Assembly (NCBI GenBank): GCA_045636125.1 | Contig: JAZTWX010000035.1 | Span: 1 to 10,779 of the forward strand | DNA length: 10,779 bases | Direction of reading: 5' to 3' | Origin: HGM04593 sp045636125 | GTDB lineage: Bacteria > Bacteroidota > Bacteroidia > Bacteroidales > Bacteroidaceae | Shown: one piece after another, positions 1 to 7,128 of the stretch | How the letters are laid out: every line of letters begins with the position of its first letter | Numbering within the stretch: position 1 is the stretch's first letter | Position numbers and translations under genes: made by a program | Notes under the pieces: model-generated | Told to the model about the DNA's origin: nothing | The model's database searches: none | Seen by the model: only the letters and a program-made list of their open reading frames with translations

Positions 1-136
1 CTTGCTTGTCGCAACCCACGCGGCAACACTTTTAGCGTTGCTACGCGTGACCTTTTGCTGCAAGCATTGTCGAACCAAACTTTCGTCGCTACGCTCTGTC
101 GGGATGACATCGACGGGTCAACATCTATATTATTGC
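1..136 (-). mobile_element. MITE-like repeat element, copy 1 (partial)
   Basis: Read on the minus strand, this stretch matches 2456-2592 over its whole visible length, with about five substitutions and one indel, so it is a second copy of the element described at 2456-2697, in opposite orientation. Its outer end is the terminal repeat at 115-136, which begins gggtcaacatctata. The other end lies outside the window. One arm of the internal hairpin (caagcattgtc) is at 61-71. It carries no credible coding sequence. It stops right next to the terminator of the MBL hydrolase gene, so it sits just downstream of that gene. The match is seen directly; calling it a mobile element rests on the complete copy. 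Confidence 0.75.
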
Positions 137-137
137 T

Positions 138-173
138 AAAAAATAAGCGGATGACTCAAAAGGCCATCCGCTT
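138..173 (-). terminator. Rho-independent terminator of the rsmG-MBL operon
   Basis: A 9-bp perfect stem (aagcggatg 145-153 with catccgctt 165-173) is followed, reading the minus strand, by A and six T (144-138). It starts 13 bases past the stop codon of the MBL hydrolase, so it fits as the end of that transcript. Confidence 0.85.
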
Positions 174-186
174 TTGCTTGGAAATA

Positions 187-825
187 CTATCTCACATACA
201 TATTATAATCCTTCTCGTAACCAATTGTGGTGGGTTCGCTATGCCCGGGGAAGACCTTTGTTTCGGGCGGGAGCGTGAAAAGTCTCTCCTTTATGCAACG
301 GGCAAGGGTGGAGTAGTCGCTGTCGGGAAAATCGGTGCGGCCTATGCTGCCACAAAAGAGCGCATCGCCGGTAAATACTACCCCTTGCGCAGGAATGTAG
401 TATGCAAGGCTGCCGGGCGAATGTCCGGGAACTGCAATAACCTGCACTGCTTGGTTACCGAACGTAAGCTCGTCGCCGTGAGAAAGCACGCGCGCGGGTT
501 TTGAAATCTTGTCGGTGTAACGCAAGCCGAAACGTGCCACACGCTCCGAAATATTTTCGGCCCAAGGCCAGTCGGCATCCGAAGCCTCGCATCCCAGCCC
601 GAAGTGTTGCTCCACAAAGGGGTTCCCGAAAATGTGGTCGAAATGCAAGTGGGTGTTGAGATAGTGCTTTATTGTCAGCCCGTTGGTGGACACAAAATGG
701 GCAATCTCCTGCTGCTCGGCGGGAAAGAGCGCGCCGCAATCAATGAGCAATGCTTCGCCTGTTTCGTCCCACAAAAGGTAACAATTTACCTGCACGGGAT
801 TAAAAACAAATGTCTTTATATTCAT
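187..825 (-). CDS. MBL-fold metallo-hydrolase (glyoxalase II-like)
   Basis: Metallo-beta-lactamase-fold hydrolase of 212 residues, a soluble cytoplasmic enzyme of the hydroxyacylglutathione-hydrolase-like group. The full dinuclear metal site is visible: THLHFDH at residues 58-64 (H59, H61, D63, H64), H135 in PGHSPG, D154 in FTGDALF and H195 in FPGHSEPTTIG. Small members of this family hydrolyse thioesters such as S-lactoylglutathione, but the substrate cannot be read from sequence, and many Bacteroidales lack glutathione, so another thiol ester is possible. The reading frame is open upstream to a TTG at 831, but the ATG at 825 is preferred. It starts two bases after the rsmG stop codon, which implies co-transcription and translational coupling. 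A terminator follows the stop codon. Confidence 0.93.
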   Translation of the reverse strand: MNIKTFVFNPVQVNCYLLWDETGEALLIDCGALFPAEQQEIAHFVSTNGLTIKHYLNTHLHFDHIFGNPFVEQHFGLGCEASDADWPWAENISERVARFGLRYTDKISKPARVLSHGDELTFGNQAVQVIAVPGHSPGSLAYYIPAQGVVFTGDALFCGSIGRTDFPDSDYSTLARCIKERLFTLPPETKVFPGHSEPTTIGYEKDYNMYVR

Positions 826-827
826 AA

Positions 828-1451
828 TCAACCAATGGGAAGGTATACCACCTTTTTATCTTTGAAATAATCCTCGGTGAAGAACGACGAGAGGTCGGTG
901 CTCTCGACAACCTTTTTGAAGGGTTGTGTTTCGCCCTCGATGTTACCGCCTTTGAGACAGATGATGCCGTTGGGCAGGGCGTTGAGTTGCTCTTTACCTA
1001 TATTTTTACGACAAATTTTTACAAGCTCGGGCAACTGCATAACCGCACGGCTCACCACAAAATTGTACTTGTCTTTAATATCCTCCACGCGGCTGTGCGA
1101 GCCTTTCACATTTTCCAGCCCAATGGCTGTTGCAACCTCCATTGCCACACGCACCTTCTTACCGATGCTGTCGACAAGGTGGAACTGTGCCTCGGGGAAC
1201 ATAATTGCAAGGGGAATTCCGGGGAAGCCGCCGCCGCAACCAAAGTCCATAATCTTTGTACCTGCACGGAACTGAACCATCTTTGCAATTGCAAGTGAGT
1301 GGAGAACGTGGTGCAGATAGAGGTTCTCGATGTCCTTTCTCGATATTACGTTTATTTTGCTGTTCCAGTCGTAGTAAAGGTCGTAGAGGGCTGCAAATTG
1401 CTCCTTCTGCTTTTCGGTAATCGACGGGAAATATTTAAGTATCTCTTCCAT
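828..1451 (-). CDS. rsmG: 16S rRNA (guanine(527)-N7)-methyltransferase RsmG
   Basis: RsmG (GidB), 207 residues, the normal length for this family. It transfers a methyl group from S-adenosylmethionine to N7 of G527 in 16S rRNA, in the decoding region of the small ribosomal subunit; loss of the enzyme is known to give low-level streptomycin resistance. The Rossmann-type AdoMet site is clear: DFGCGGGFPGIP at residues 69-80, the second-strand acid in HLVDS (D94), RVED at 121-124 and the conserved VSRAV at 133-137. The N-terminal part has the family's HHVLHSL segment (47-53) and the C-terminal part LKGG (166-169). The ATG at 1451 has a promoter-like TAATTTTG about 50 bases upstream. It heads a two-gene unit with the MBL hydrolase that begins two bases after its stop codon. 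Confidence 0.97.
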   Translation of the reverse strand: MEEILKYFPSITEKQKEQFAALYDLYYDWNSKINVISRKDIENLYLHHVLHSLAIAKMVQFRAGTKIMDFGCGGGFPGIPLAIMFPEAQFHLVDSIGKKVRVAMEVATAIGLENVKGSHSRVEDIKDKYNFVVSRAVMQLPELVKICRKNIGKEQLNALPNGIICLKGGNIEGETQPFKKVVESTDLSSFFTEDYFKDKKVVYLPIG

Positions 1452-1504
1452 ATAATTGTTCTTTTCTTTATATAGCTAACCGGCTGTAGGCGCAGCAACG
1501 GTTA

Positions 1505-1539
1505 CAAAATTACAACAATTTACGCAATTGGCGGGCAAA
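1505..1539 (-). promoter_or_regulatory. Candidate promoter of rsmG
   Basis: On the minus strand the -7 box TAATTTTG (1512-1505) matches the Bacteroidota TAnnTTTG consensus exactly. A TTTG at 1539-1536 lies 23 bases upstream, a little wider than the usual spacing. Transcription would start near 1498, about 47 bases before the rsmG ATG. No terminator is visible between the upstream lipoprotein gene and rsmG, so read-through from that gene may add to expression. Confidence 0.5.
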
Positions 1540-1562
1540 AGCGGGTGAAATTCGCGCAAAGC

Positions 1563-2381
1563 TTATTTCAGTATGTCGCTCAATTCGTCGTAAGAGAATT
1601 TTATGCGGCTCTTTCCAAAAGCATAAGGGGCTATCTCGTAATTGTTATAGAGGAATTCTATACTATCCTTGCCCAGCATAAAATTGTTGGTTACATAAAT
1701 GTCGCTGAATGTGAGGTAGCCCAGTTCCTGCAACCCCTTGAGGCCTTTTGTACCCTTTTGCAGGGCTAGACGGTCGACCAATTTGCGGCACAAGAGCGAG
1801 TCGCTGTTCTCTTTGAACACATCGGCAACGGTAATCTCTTTTCCAGTCGATGGGTTTATGTTCACAATGCTCACAACATTGTTTGGGTGAGCACCGCCGT
1901 TGTATATTTCGTAGTCGGCAGTGTAGCAGAATGTTCCGCTGCGGCCTTTTTCCACAGTGCTATTCAGCAGATAATAGGCGTTGAACCACGGAGCGTCGGC
2001 ATCGGCAATCTTTTCGTTTATGTAAGCGCTGCGCAGTTCGTAATACTCGCTTTTGAGTGTTTCCACAATGGAATCAATTGCTTGTTGCGGGGTTAAATCT
2101 TCGTAGCCGAATACTGCATACACAATGCTGCGGTTGGCATTTTCCACAATTTCGGCAGGCGCATCGGTGGCGGTGTAAAGCGATATTTCTATATTCAGGC
2201 AGGGTGAATTTTCGCTTATAGAGTCGAGCGGGAAATTATGTTTCACCTCGTTCTTGCTGAACACAATGTTGTTGCTGTCGACAACTGTTTGCGCTTGTTG
2301 TACGCTGTTTTTTACCGCGTCGCTGCACGAGCTTGCAATACTTGCAAGAATTATTGTGGCAATAAAAAAATGCTTTTTCAT
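1563..2381 (-). CDS. DUF3298 (RsiV-like) domain lipoprotein
   Basis: Predicted lipoprotein of 272 residues. The N-terminus has a lysine pair, a hydrophobic stretch and a lipobox ending at Cys19 (IASSC), so the mature protein should be lipid-anchored on the periplasmic or outer-membrane side. The C-terminal half looks like the DUF3298/DUF4163 family: YEIYNGGAHP at residues 157-166, the ITVADVF segment near 183-189, and a final segment around 226-268 ending in a Tyr-rich strand (FLYNNYEIAPYAFG). In RsiV of Bacillus a related domain binds lysozyme, but here there is no transmembrane anti-sigma region, so that role cannot be assumed. The gene stands alone on the minus strand behind its own promoter, and a MITE-like element ends just upstream of that promoter. 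Function is unknown. Confidence 0.88.
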   Translation of the reverse strand: MKKHFFIATIILASIASSCSDAVKNSVQQAQTVVDSNNIVFSKNEVKHNFPLDSISENSPCLNIEISLYTATDAPAEIVENANRSIVYAVFGYEDLTPQQAIDSIVETLKSEYYELRSAYINEKIADADAPWFNAYYLLNSTVEKGRSGTFCYTADYEIYNGGAHPNNVVSIVNINPSTGKEITVADVFKENSDSLLCRKLVDRLALQKGTKGLKGLQELGYLTFSDIYVTNNFMLGKDSIEFLYNNYEIAPYAFGKSRIKFSYDELSDILK

Positions 2382-2403
2382 AATTGCTACGGGTTTTATT
2401 TAG

Positions 2404-2435
2404 CGAATATAGTTTCTTGGTGCGAATTTTCCAAA
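2404..2435 (-). promoter_or_regulatory. Candidate promoter of the DUF3298 lipoprotein gene
   Basis: Minus strand: TTTG at 2435-2432, a 20-base spacer, then TATATTCG at 2411-2404, one mismatch from TAnnTTTG. Transcription would start near 2398, about 17 bases before the ATG. The target duplication of the MITE-like element begins 10 bases beyond the -33 box, so the insertion spared this promoter. Confidence 0.55.
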
Positions 2436-2445
2436 GATCTGTTTC

Positions 2446-2706
2446 TTAATTTATGGCAATCATATAGCAGTTGACCCGTCGATGTCATCCCCGACAGAGC
2501 GTAGCGACGAAAGTTTGGTTCGACAATGCTTGCAGCAAAAGGTCACGCGTAGCAACGCAAAAAGTGTTGCCGCGTGGGTTGCGACAATCAAGGATTGTCA
2601 AAGGATCTCTAAAAACGACATACGAGATATCTCACATACGTTCGATATGACACATACGCGGTGTTTTCTAAAAATGGGTCAACATCTATATTGTTGCTTA
2701 ATTTAT
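2446..2706. mobile_element. MITE-like element, copy 2 (complete, with target duplication)
   Basis: A complete non-autonomous element of about 242 bases (2456-2697). The ends are imperfect 22-bp inverted repeats, 2456-2477 and 2676-2697, matching at 19 of 22 positions and sharing gttgaccc / gggtcaac at their inner edges. The 9-bp sequence TTAATTTAT occurs immediately outside both ends (2446-2454 and 2698-2706), as expected for a target-site duplication, with one extra G at 2455. Inside is a long hairpin with arms gacaatgcttg (2522-2532) and caaggattgtc (2589-2599), then three acatacg repeats (2618, 2634, 2652) spaced 16 and 18 bases. Open frames crossing it resemble no protein. An inverted, 96% similar partial copy lies at 1-136. 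The transposase family that moves it is unknown. Confidence 0.8.
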
Positions 2707-2783
2707 TGTAATGTGGCGGTTGTGGGCGGGGTAAGGGAGCGGTAATGCACATTTTCCATCCACCGAGCACCAGAAATATCCAC

Positions 2784-2817
2784 AAAAAATTAGGCTCGCC
2801 TGAAATAGCGAGCCTAA
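2784..2817 (-). terminator. Rho-independent terminator of the SDR-ALDH operon
   Basis: A 10-bp perfect stem (ttaggctcgc 2790-2799 with gcgagcctaa 2808-2817) with an 8-base loop is followed on the minus strand by six T (2789-2784). It lies 18 bases past the stop codon of the aldehyde dehydrogenase gene. Confidence 0.92.
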
Positions 2818-2835
2818 AAACACACAGGATTATAC

Positions 2836-4218
2836 TTACAAAAGCTTCTTTACAAGCCCCCACATTTTGTAAGGCATATAACGGAAAGGAAGATCGAGCA
2901 GGGTGGTGGTAGTTACCACAGCGCGGGTGTGCGAAAAAGCATCGAAACTACGCTTGCCGTGATAGCTTCCCATTCCCGAATTTCCTACACCACCAAAGGG
3001 AATATTCTCATTGGCAATGTGCATAATTGTATCGTTTATGCAGGCGCCACCCGAAGAGGTTTTGCGCAGCACCTCTTTACCGTCGCTCACGCGGCCAAAG
3101 TAATAGAGAGCAAGGGGTTTTTCTCTTTCACGAATGAACTTTATAGCCTCGGCACGCTCATTGAATGTTATCATTGGCAACACAGGGCCAAAAATTTCCT
3201 CTTGCATAACGGGCGATGCGGGGTTCACACAATCGAGCAAGGTGGGCTCAATGTAACGCTCGGCAGCGTTTGTAGTTCCACCCACAACAATGTTTCCGTC
3301 TTTCAAATAACCCGACACACGCTCGAAAGCCTTGTCGCTCACCATACGCACATAATGGGGGCTGCGGCTCACATCGTCGCCGTGCAGTTTCTTCACCTCG
3401 GCGGCAAAAGCGGCTGCGAATTTCTCCTTTTGCGAAGAGTGAATGAGAAGATAATCGGGGGCTATGCAGGTTTGGCCGGCATTGAGGGTCTTACCCCAAG
3501 CAATGCGACGCGCCGCAATGGCAGTGTCGGCATCCTTGTCCACAATACAAGGGCTCTTGCCACCAAGCTCCAATATCACGGGAGTGAGGTTCTTTGCAGC
3601 CTCTTGCATTACAATTTTTCCAAGAGCGGGGCTGCCGGTGAAGAGAATTATATCGTAACGCTGGGCAAGGAGCGCGGCGTTTGCTTCGCGGTTACCCTGC
3701 ACCACAGCAATATACTCTTCGGCAAAGGTCGCCTTTATCATCTTTTCAATTACGAGCGACACGTTGGGAACGTAGGGCGAGGGTTTCAAAATAGCTGTGC
3801 AACCGGCTGAAATTGCGCCCACCAGGGGATTGAGGAGCAACTGCACGGGATAGTTCCACGGCGACATTATGAGTGCGTTTCCAAGCGGCTCTTTAACCAC
3901 GCGACTGCGCGATGGTAGCATCTTCAACGGAGTGTGCGCACTTTGGCTTTTTGCCCAACGGCCCACGTTCTTTATGTGGTTCTTAATCTCGCCTGTAACA
4001 ATGCTCAATTCGGTGAGCACCGCCTCCTGCTGCGACTTGTGAAGGTCGCTCCACAAAGCTTCGCACAGTGGTTTTTCCCACTCTTTTAGCGCAGCCTGCA
4101 GCTTTTTCAATTGCTGTTTGCGGAAGGAGAGGGGGAGTGTTGCGCCGCTCTCAAAAAATGCGCGTTGCGCCGCTGCCACTCTTTTTATCTCCTGCGGAGT
4201 GCTGTTCGTTATATTCAT
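2836..4218 (-). CDS. Class-3 (ALDH3-like) aldehyde dehydrogenase
   Basis: NAD(P)-dependent aldehyde dehydrogenase of 460 residues, oxidising an aldehyde to a carboxylic acid. The length of about 460 and the sequence style fit the ALDH3 / fatty- or coniferyl-aldehyde dehydrogenase group, not the ~500-residue ALDH1/2 group. Visible motifs: SPWNYP (119-124), the cofactor lysine in ILKPS (K145), FTGS (193-196), the general base in ELGGKSP (E217), the catalytic cysteine in GQTCIAPDY (C251), EEIFGP (340-345) and IPFGGVGNSGMG (406-417). All key residues are intact. The gene begins 24 bases after the SDR stop codon on the same strand and ends at a terminator, so the two form an operon. The true substrate is unknown; a long-chain or aromatic aldehyde made by the SDR is an inference. 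Confidence 0.95.
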   Translation of the reverse strand: MNITNSTPQEIKRVAAAQRAFFESGATLPLSFRKQQLKKLQAALKEWEKPLCEALWSDLHKSQQEAVLTELSIVTGEIKNHIKNVGRWAKSQSAHTPLKMLPSRSRVVKEPLGNALIMSPWNYPVQLLLNPLVGAISAGCTAILKPSPYVPNVSLVIEKMIKATFAEEYIAVVQGNREANAALLAQRYDIILFTGSPALGKIVMQEAAKNLTPVILELGGKSPCIVDKDADTAIAARRIAWGKTLNAGQTCIAPDYLLIHSSQKEKFAAAFAAEVKKLHGDDVSRSPHYVRMVSDKAFERVSGYLKDGNIVVGGTTNAAERYIEPTLLDCVNPASPVMQEEIFGPVLPMITFNERAEAIKFIREREKPLALYYFGRVSDGKEVLRKTSSGGACINDTIMHIANENIPFGGVGNSGMGSYHGKRSFDAFSHTRAVVTTTTLLDLPFRYMPYKMWGLVKKLL

Positions 4219-4242
4219 TTTCTCCTTATATTATAAAAGACA

Positions 4243-5052
4243 TTATTTGCGGCCGGTAAATTCGTCCATTGCGTGGAAAATTCCAACCACCTCGCCAAAG
4301 ATATAATCAAAAATGACAGTGGGCAAGAGTGCCTGGCAGAAACGTATAAAATGGTAACCGAAGGGGATGCCTTTGAAATTCTTGTTCCTCTCTATTGCCT
4401 TTATTATTTTGTTTGCTGTGGGAACGGGTTTCAGAATGGGGAATATGCGCGATTTTACTCCGTTGAACATTCCTGTGCTTATGAAATAAGGTGCAATGGT
4501 TGAAATGCGCACATTGCTATGCATCTGTTTGAGTTCAATGCGTACCGAGTCGCTCCAGCCAATCATAGCCCATTTGCTGGCCGCATAGACCGACATACGG
4601 GGGTTGGAAATCATTCCCGCAGCCGATGCAATGTTGCACACGTGGCCGCAGTCGCGCTCAATCATCCCGGGGAGGAACTGCAAGGCAACCACCATTGGGG
4701 CAGTGGCGTTGATGTTCATTGTGCGCTCAATTTCGCTCACGCTGTGTTTGTCGAAAGTATTGTTGCTTGCCACAATTCCCGCGCAGTTTATTACAACATC
4801 CACCGTGCCACACTGTTTTTCGGTGAGCACAGCCATTTGCTGAACCTCTTTGCTGTTCGACACATCGACACGGTAACCCTTAACGTTACCCAAGCTGTTG
4901 TATTCTTCAACCGTAGAGGCGATGTTAGCTTCGTTTATATCCCAAATTACAAGACAACGCGCTCCACGCTCGAGCACTGTCTTGCCCATTATTCTGCCTA
5001 TCCCCGATGCACCACCGGTTATAAGCACGCATTTGTTCTTAATTTTTGTCAT
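4243..5052 (-). CDS. Short-chain dehydrogenase/reductase (SDR)
   Basis: Classical SDR of 269 residues using NAD(P)(H). Visible: the nucleotide-binding TGGASGIG (residues 13-20), NCAG (89-92), NINA (112-115), and the catalytic set S143, Y156 and K160 in YAASKWA. D38 in WDIN, at the end of the second strand, favours NAD(H) (inference). The C-terminal end, with a hydrophobic segment followed by MDEFTGRK, resembles the SDR16C/retinol-dehydrogenase-like group, whose members act on lipophilic alcohols and aldehydes at membranes; that likeness is from memory, not a search. The frame is open to a GTG at 5124, but the ATG at 5052 is chosen because the GXXXGXG motif then falls at the usual distance and a -7 box lies between the two. 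It is the first gene of the operon with the aldehyde dehydrogenase. Confidence 0.93.
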   Translation of the reverse strand: MTKIKNKCVLITGGASGIGRIMGKTVLERGARCLVIWDINEANIASTVEEYNSLGNVKGYRVDVSNSKEVQQMAVLTEKQCGTVDVVINCAGIVASNNTFDKHSVSEIERTMNINATAPMVVALQFLPGMIERDCGHVCNIASAAGMISNPRMSVYAASKWAMIGWSDSVRIELKQMHSNVRISTIAPYFISTGMFNGVKSRIFPILKPVPTANKIIKAIERNKNFKGIPFGYHFIRFCQALLPTVIFDYIFGEVVGIFHAMDEFTGRK

Positions 5053-5078
5053 ATATACTGTTTGTTCTTTTTGCGCAG

Positions 5079-5086
5079 CAAATTTA
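5079..5086 (-). promoter_or_regulatory. Candidate -7 box of the SDR-ALDH operon
   Basis: On the minus strand TAAATTTG matches TAnnTTTG exactly and would start transcription near 5072, about 20 bases before the SDR ATG. No TTTG is found at the expected upstream distance, so only the -7 element is supported. The divergent space to the paaK promoter (5087-5268) is AT-rich and holds one perfect 12-bp palindrome, ttttggccaaaa at 5200-5211; nothing else is recognised there. Confidence 0.5.
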
Positions 5087-5268
5087 CGAAATAATGAAAA
5101 AGTACGGCTATTCACAATTTGCACATTTTATCCTCTTTTGTGCAAAAAATGTTAATTTATAGGTTTTTGAAAAAGTATTATAAATTTTGACACACCCGGT
5201 TTTGGCCAAAAACAGCCCCAGAGCATAATTAAATAACATTTATTTCGCTTAAATAGTTTAATTTTCTT

Positions 5269-5298
5269 TTTGGATTATGAAAATATATAGTAGATTTG
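5269..5298 (+). promoter_or_regulatory. Candidate promoter of the paaK-ACT operon
   Basis: TTTG at 5269-5272, an 18-base spacer, then TAGATTTG at 5291-5298, an exact TAnnTTTG box. Transcription would start near 5305, giving a leader of about 50 bases. This position rules out the TTG at 5296 as the translation start. Confidence 0.65.
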
Positions 5299-5355
5299 CG
5301 CCCAGCTATAAATTTTAATAAAACAAAGCCCAAATGGGGTATAACAATAAAAATT

Positions 5356-6663
5356 ATGACAAACTACTGGAACAAAGAGGCTGAATGTATGGGGCGCGAA
5401 GAGATGCGCCGCCTGCAGAGCGAGAGGCTGGTGAAAATGGTGAAGCACGTGTACGAGGACTCCACCTATTACCGCAAACGTATGGATGAGTGTGGAGTTA
5501 AGCCCGAGGATATTCACAGCATTGACGATATTACAAAGCTGCCGTTTACAACAAAGCAGGACTTGCGCGACAATTACCCCTTTAACCTCTTTTGCGTTCC
5601 TATGGAAAAGATAGTGCGCCTGCACGCATCGTCGGGAACAACAGGAAAGCCCATTGTTGCAGGTTACACACGCGAAGACCTTGAAATGTGGAGCGAGGTA
5701 ACAGCCCGTTCGCTTATGGCAGCAGGTGTGAGCAGCAAGGATATTATGCAGGTGTCTTACGGATACGGACTCTTCACCGGAGGATTGGGAGCACACGATG
5801 GCGGAACACTTATCGGCGCATCTATTGTACCCACCAGTAGCGGTAACACCGAAAAGCAGATTGCACTGATGCACGACTTTGGAAGCACAGTGCTTGCCTG
5901 CACACCCTCATATGCACTCTATCTTGCCGAAACAATTGCAAAGAGCGGTCTCGATATAAATGATTTCAAATTGCGCGTGGGCGTGTTCGGTGCCGAGCCC
6001 TGGACAAACAGCATGCGCAAGGAGATTGAAGAGAAGCTCCATTTGAAGGCATACGATATTTACGGGCTCACCGAAATGTGTGGCCCCGGCGTGGGTTGCG
6101 AGTGTGAGTGCCAGTGTGGTACACACTTGTGGGAGGACCATTTCTACCCCGAAATCATCGACCCCGTTACATTGCAGCCCGTGGCTCCCGGCGAGAAGGG
6201 TGAGCTTGTGTTCACCAACCTCACAAAATGGGGTATGCCTATGATACGTTACCGCACACGCGACCTCACCTCGCTCATTTACGAAAAATGCGAGTGTGGC
6301 CGTACCGCAGTGCGCATGAACAAAATTCTTGGCCGCAGCGACGATATGCTCATCATTCGTGGTGTGAACGTGTTCCCCTCGACTGTGGAGTCTATTATTC
6401 TGGAGTTCCCCGAGTGCGAGCCTTACTACTTTATTGAGGTTGACCGCGTGAACAACGTAGACACATTCGACATTCTTGTGGAGGTGCACCCCGAATTCTA
6501 CACCGACCGTGTAAACGAGCTTGTCGACCTCAAGAACCGCATCACAGCGCGTTGCCAGAGCGTGATTGGTATTAAGCCCAATGTGAAGATTGTTGAGCCT
6601 AACACCATTGAGCGCAGCATGGGTAAAGCGAAGAGAGTTATTGACCACCGTAAATTTGAATAA
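5356..6663 (+). CDS. paaK: Phenylacetate--CoA ligase family protein
   Basis: ATP-dependent acyl-CoA ligase of 435 residues, the normal size for PaaK. It activates an aryl acid such as phenylacetate through an acyl-AMP to the CoA thioester, in the cytoplasm. Visible in order: the AMP-binding loop SSGTTGKP (92-99), YGLTE (236-240), RTRD (300-303) at the hinge, GRSDDMLIIRGVNVFP (326-341), and the C-terminal SMGKAKRV (421-428) with the catalytic-lysine region. A run of alternating cysteines, CECECQC (248-254), and CEC (312-314) could hold a metal ion (inference). The ATG at 5356 is chosen because MTNYWNKEAECM matches the usual family N-terminus and because the promoter covers the earlier TTG. An ACT-domain gene follows after 18 bases, a pairing known in Bacteroidota and archaea for aryl-acid or aryl-pyruvate metabolism. 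The exact substrate is not readable from sequence. Confidence 0.95.
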   Translation: MTNYWNKEAECMGREEMRRLQSERLVKMVKHVYEDSTYYRKRMDECGVKPEDIHSIDDITKLPFTTKQDLRDNYPFNLFCVPMEKIVRLHASSGTTGKPIVAGYTREDLEMWSEVTARSLMAAGVSSKDIMQVSYGYGLFTGGLGAHDGGTLIGASIVPTSSGNTEKQIALMHDFGSTVLACTPSYALYLAETIAKSGLDINDFKLRVGVFGAEPWTNSMRKEIEEKLHLKAYDIYGLTEMCGPGVGCECECQCGTHLWEDHFYPEIIDPVTLQPVAPGEKGELVFTNLTKWGMPMIRYRTRDLTSLIYEKCECGRTAVRMNKILGRSDDMLIIRGVNVFPSTVESIILEFPECEPYYFIEVDRVNNVDTFDILVEVHPEFYTDRVNELVDLKNRITARCQSVIGIKPNVKIVEPNTIERSMGKAKRVIDHRKFE

Positions 6664-6681
6664 CTAAAAACCCCGAGCAAT

Positions 6682-7107
6682 ATGTTTATAGAACAACTAT
6701 CAGTGTTTTTGGAGAACCGTCTGGGACGTTTCACACAAATAGCCAAGCTTTTTGGCGAGAATGATATTAATATGAAAGCCTTCACCGTGTCGGAGAATGC
6801 AGAGTTCGGAGTGTTGCACATCATTGTGTCCGACCCTCGAAAGGCTTGTAAGGTTCTGCGCGACAACAACTTTGCCGCATCGATAAACAACGTTGTGTGC
6901 CTGCAGACACCCGACTACCCAGGTGAGCTTGGAAAAGCGCTCGAAATAATAAGCAACGCTGGCGTGTCGGTGGAGTATATGTACGCTTACGCGCAGGATG
7001 CTGTGGCCAATGTATTCATTCGCCCCGACAGCCTCGAAAATTGCGCAGCAGCGTTGAAGGCAGCCGGTTACCCCGACGTTACATTGAACGACCTTAACAG
7101 CAAATAA
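6682..7107 (+). CDS. Tandem ACT-domain protein
   Basis: Small cytoplasmic protein of 141 residues made of two ACT domains and nothing else: roughly residues 3-66 (QLSVFLENRLGRFTQIAKLF, then NIKMAF-type and GVLHIIV strands) and 70-135 (VVCLQTPDYPGELGKALEII, then VEYMYAY). The Gly-rich turns after each first strand, LGRF and PGEL, are the usual places where ACT domains bind amino acids. It follows paaK after 18 bases and ends before a terminator, so the two are one operon. The likely role is binding an aromatic amino acid or related ligand to tune the ligase or its pathway; this is inferred from domain type and position. No DNA-binding or catalytic domain is present. Confidence 0.92.
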   Translation: MFIEQLSVFLENRLGRFTQIAKLFGENDINMKAFTVSENAEFGVLHIIVSDPRKACKVLRDNNFAASINNVVCLQTPDYPGELGKALEIISNAGVSVEYMYAYAQDAVANVFIRPDSLENCAAALKAAGYPDVTLNDLNSK

Positions 7108-7128
7108 TAAATTTGCCTGAGAATATTT

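Noticed and set aside
55..504. Plus-strand frame of 149 residues
   Set aside because: It begins inside the repeat element and runs opposite to the well-supported MBL hydrolase gene, with no family resemblance.
2618..2658. Three acatacg repeats as a possible CRISPR or iteron array
   Set aside because: Only three 7-base units with uneven 16- and 18-base spacing, lying inside the mobile element; too short for CRISPR and with no replication gene for iterons.
2482..2863. Open frames on both strands across the MITE-like element
   Set aside because: They run through the inverted repeats and hairpin, have no recognisable protein features and overlap on opposite strands; they are chance frames in repeat DNA.
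2929..3810. Long plus-strand frame of 293 residues
   Set aside because: It is the complementary shadow of the aldehyde dehydrogenase gene, whose full motif set is intact on the minus strand.
5908..6648. Long minus-strand frame of 246 residues
   Set aside because: It is the complementary shadow of the phenylacetate-CoA ligase gene; Cys/His-rich and without known domains.
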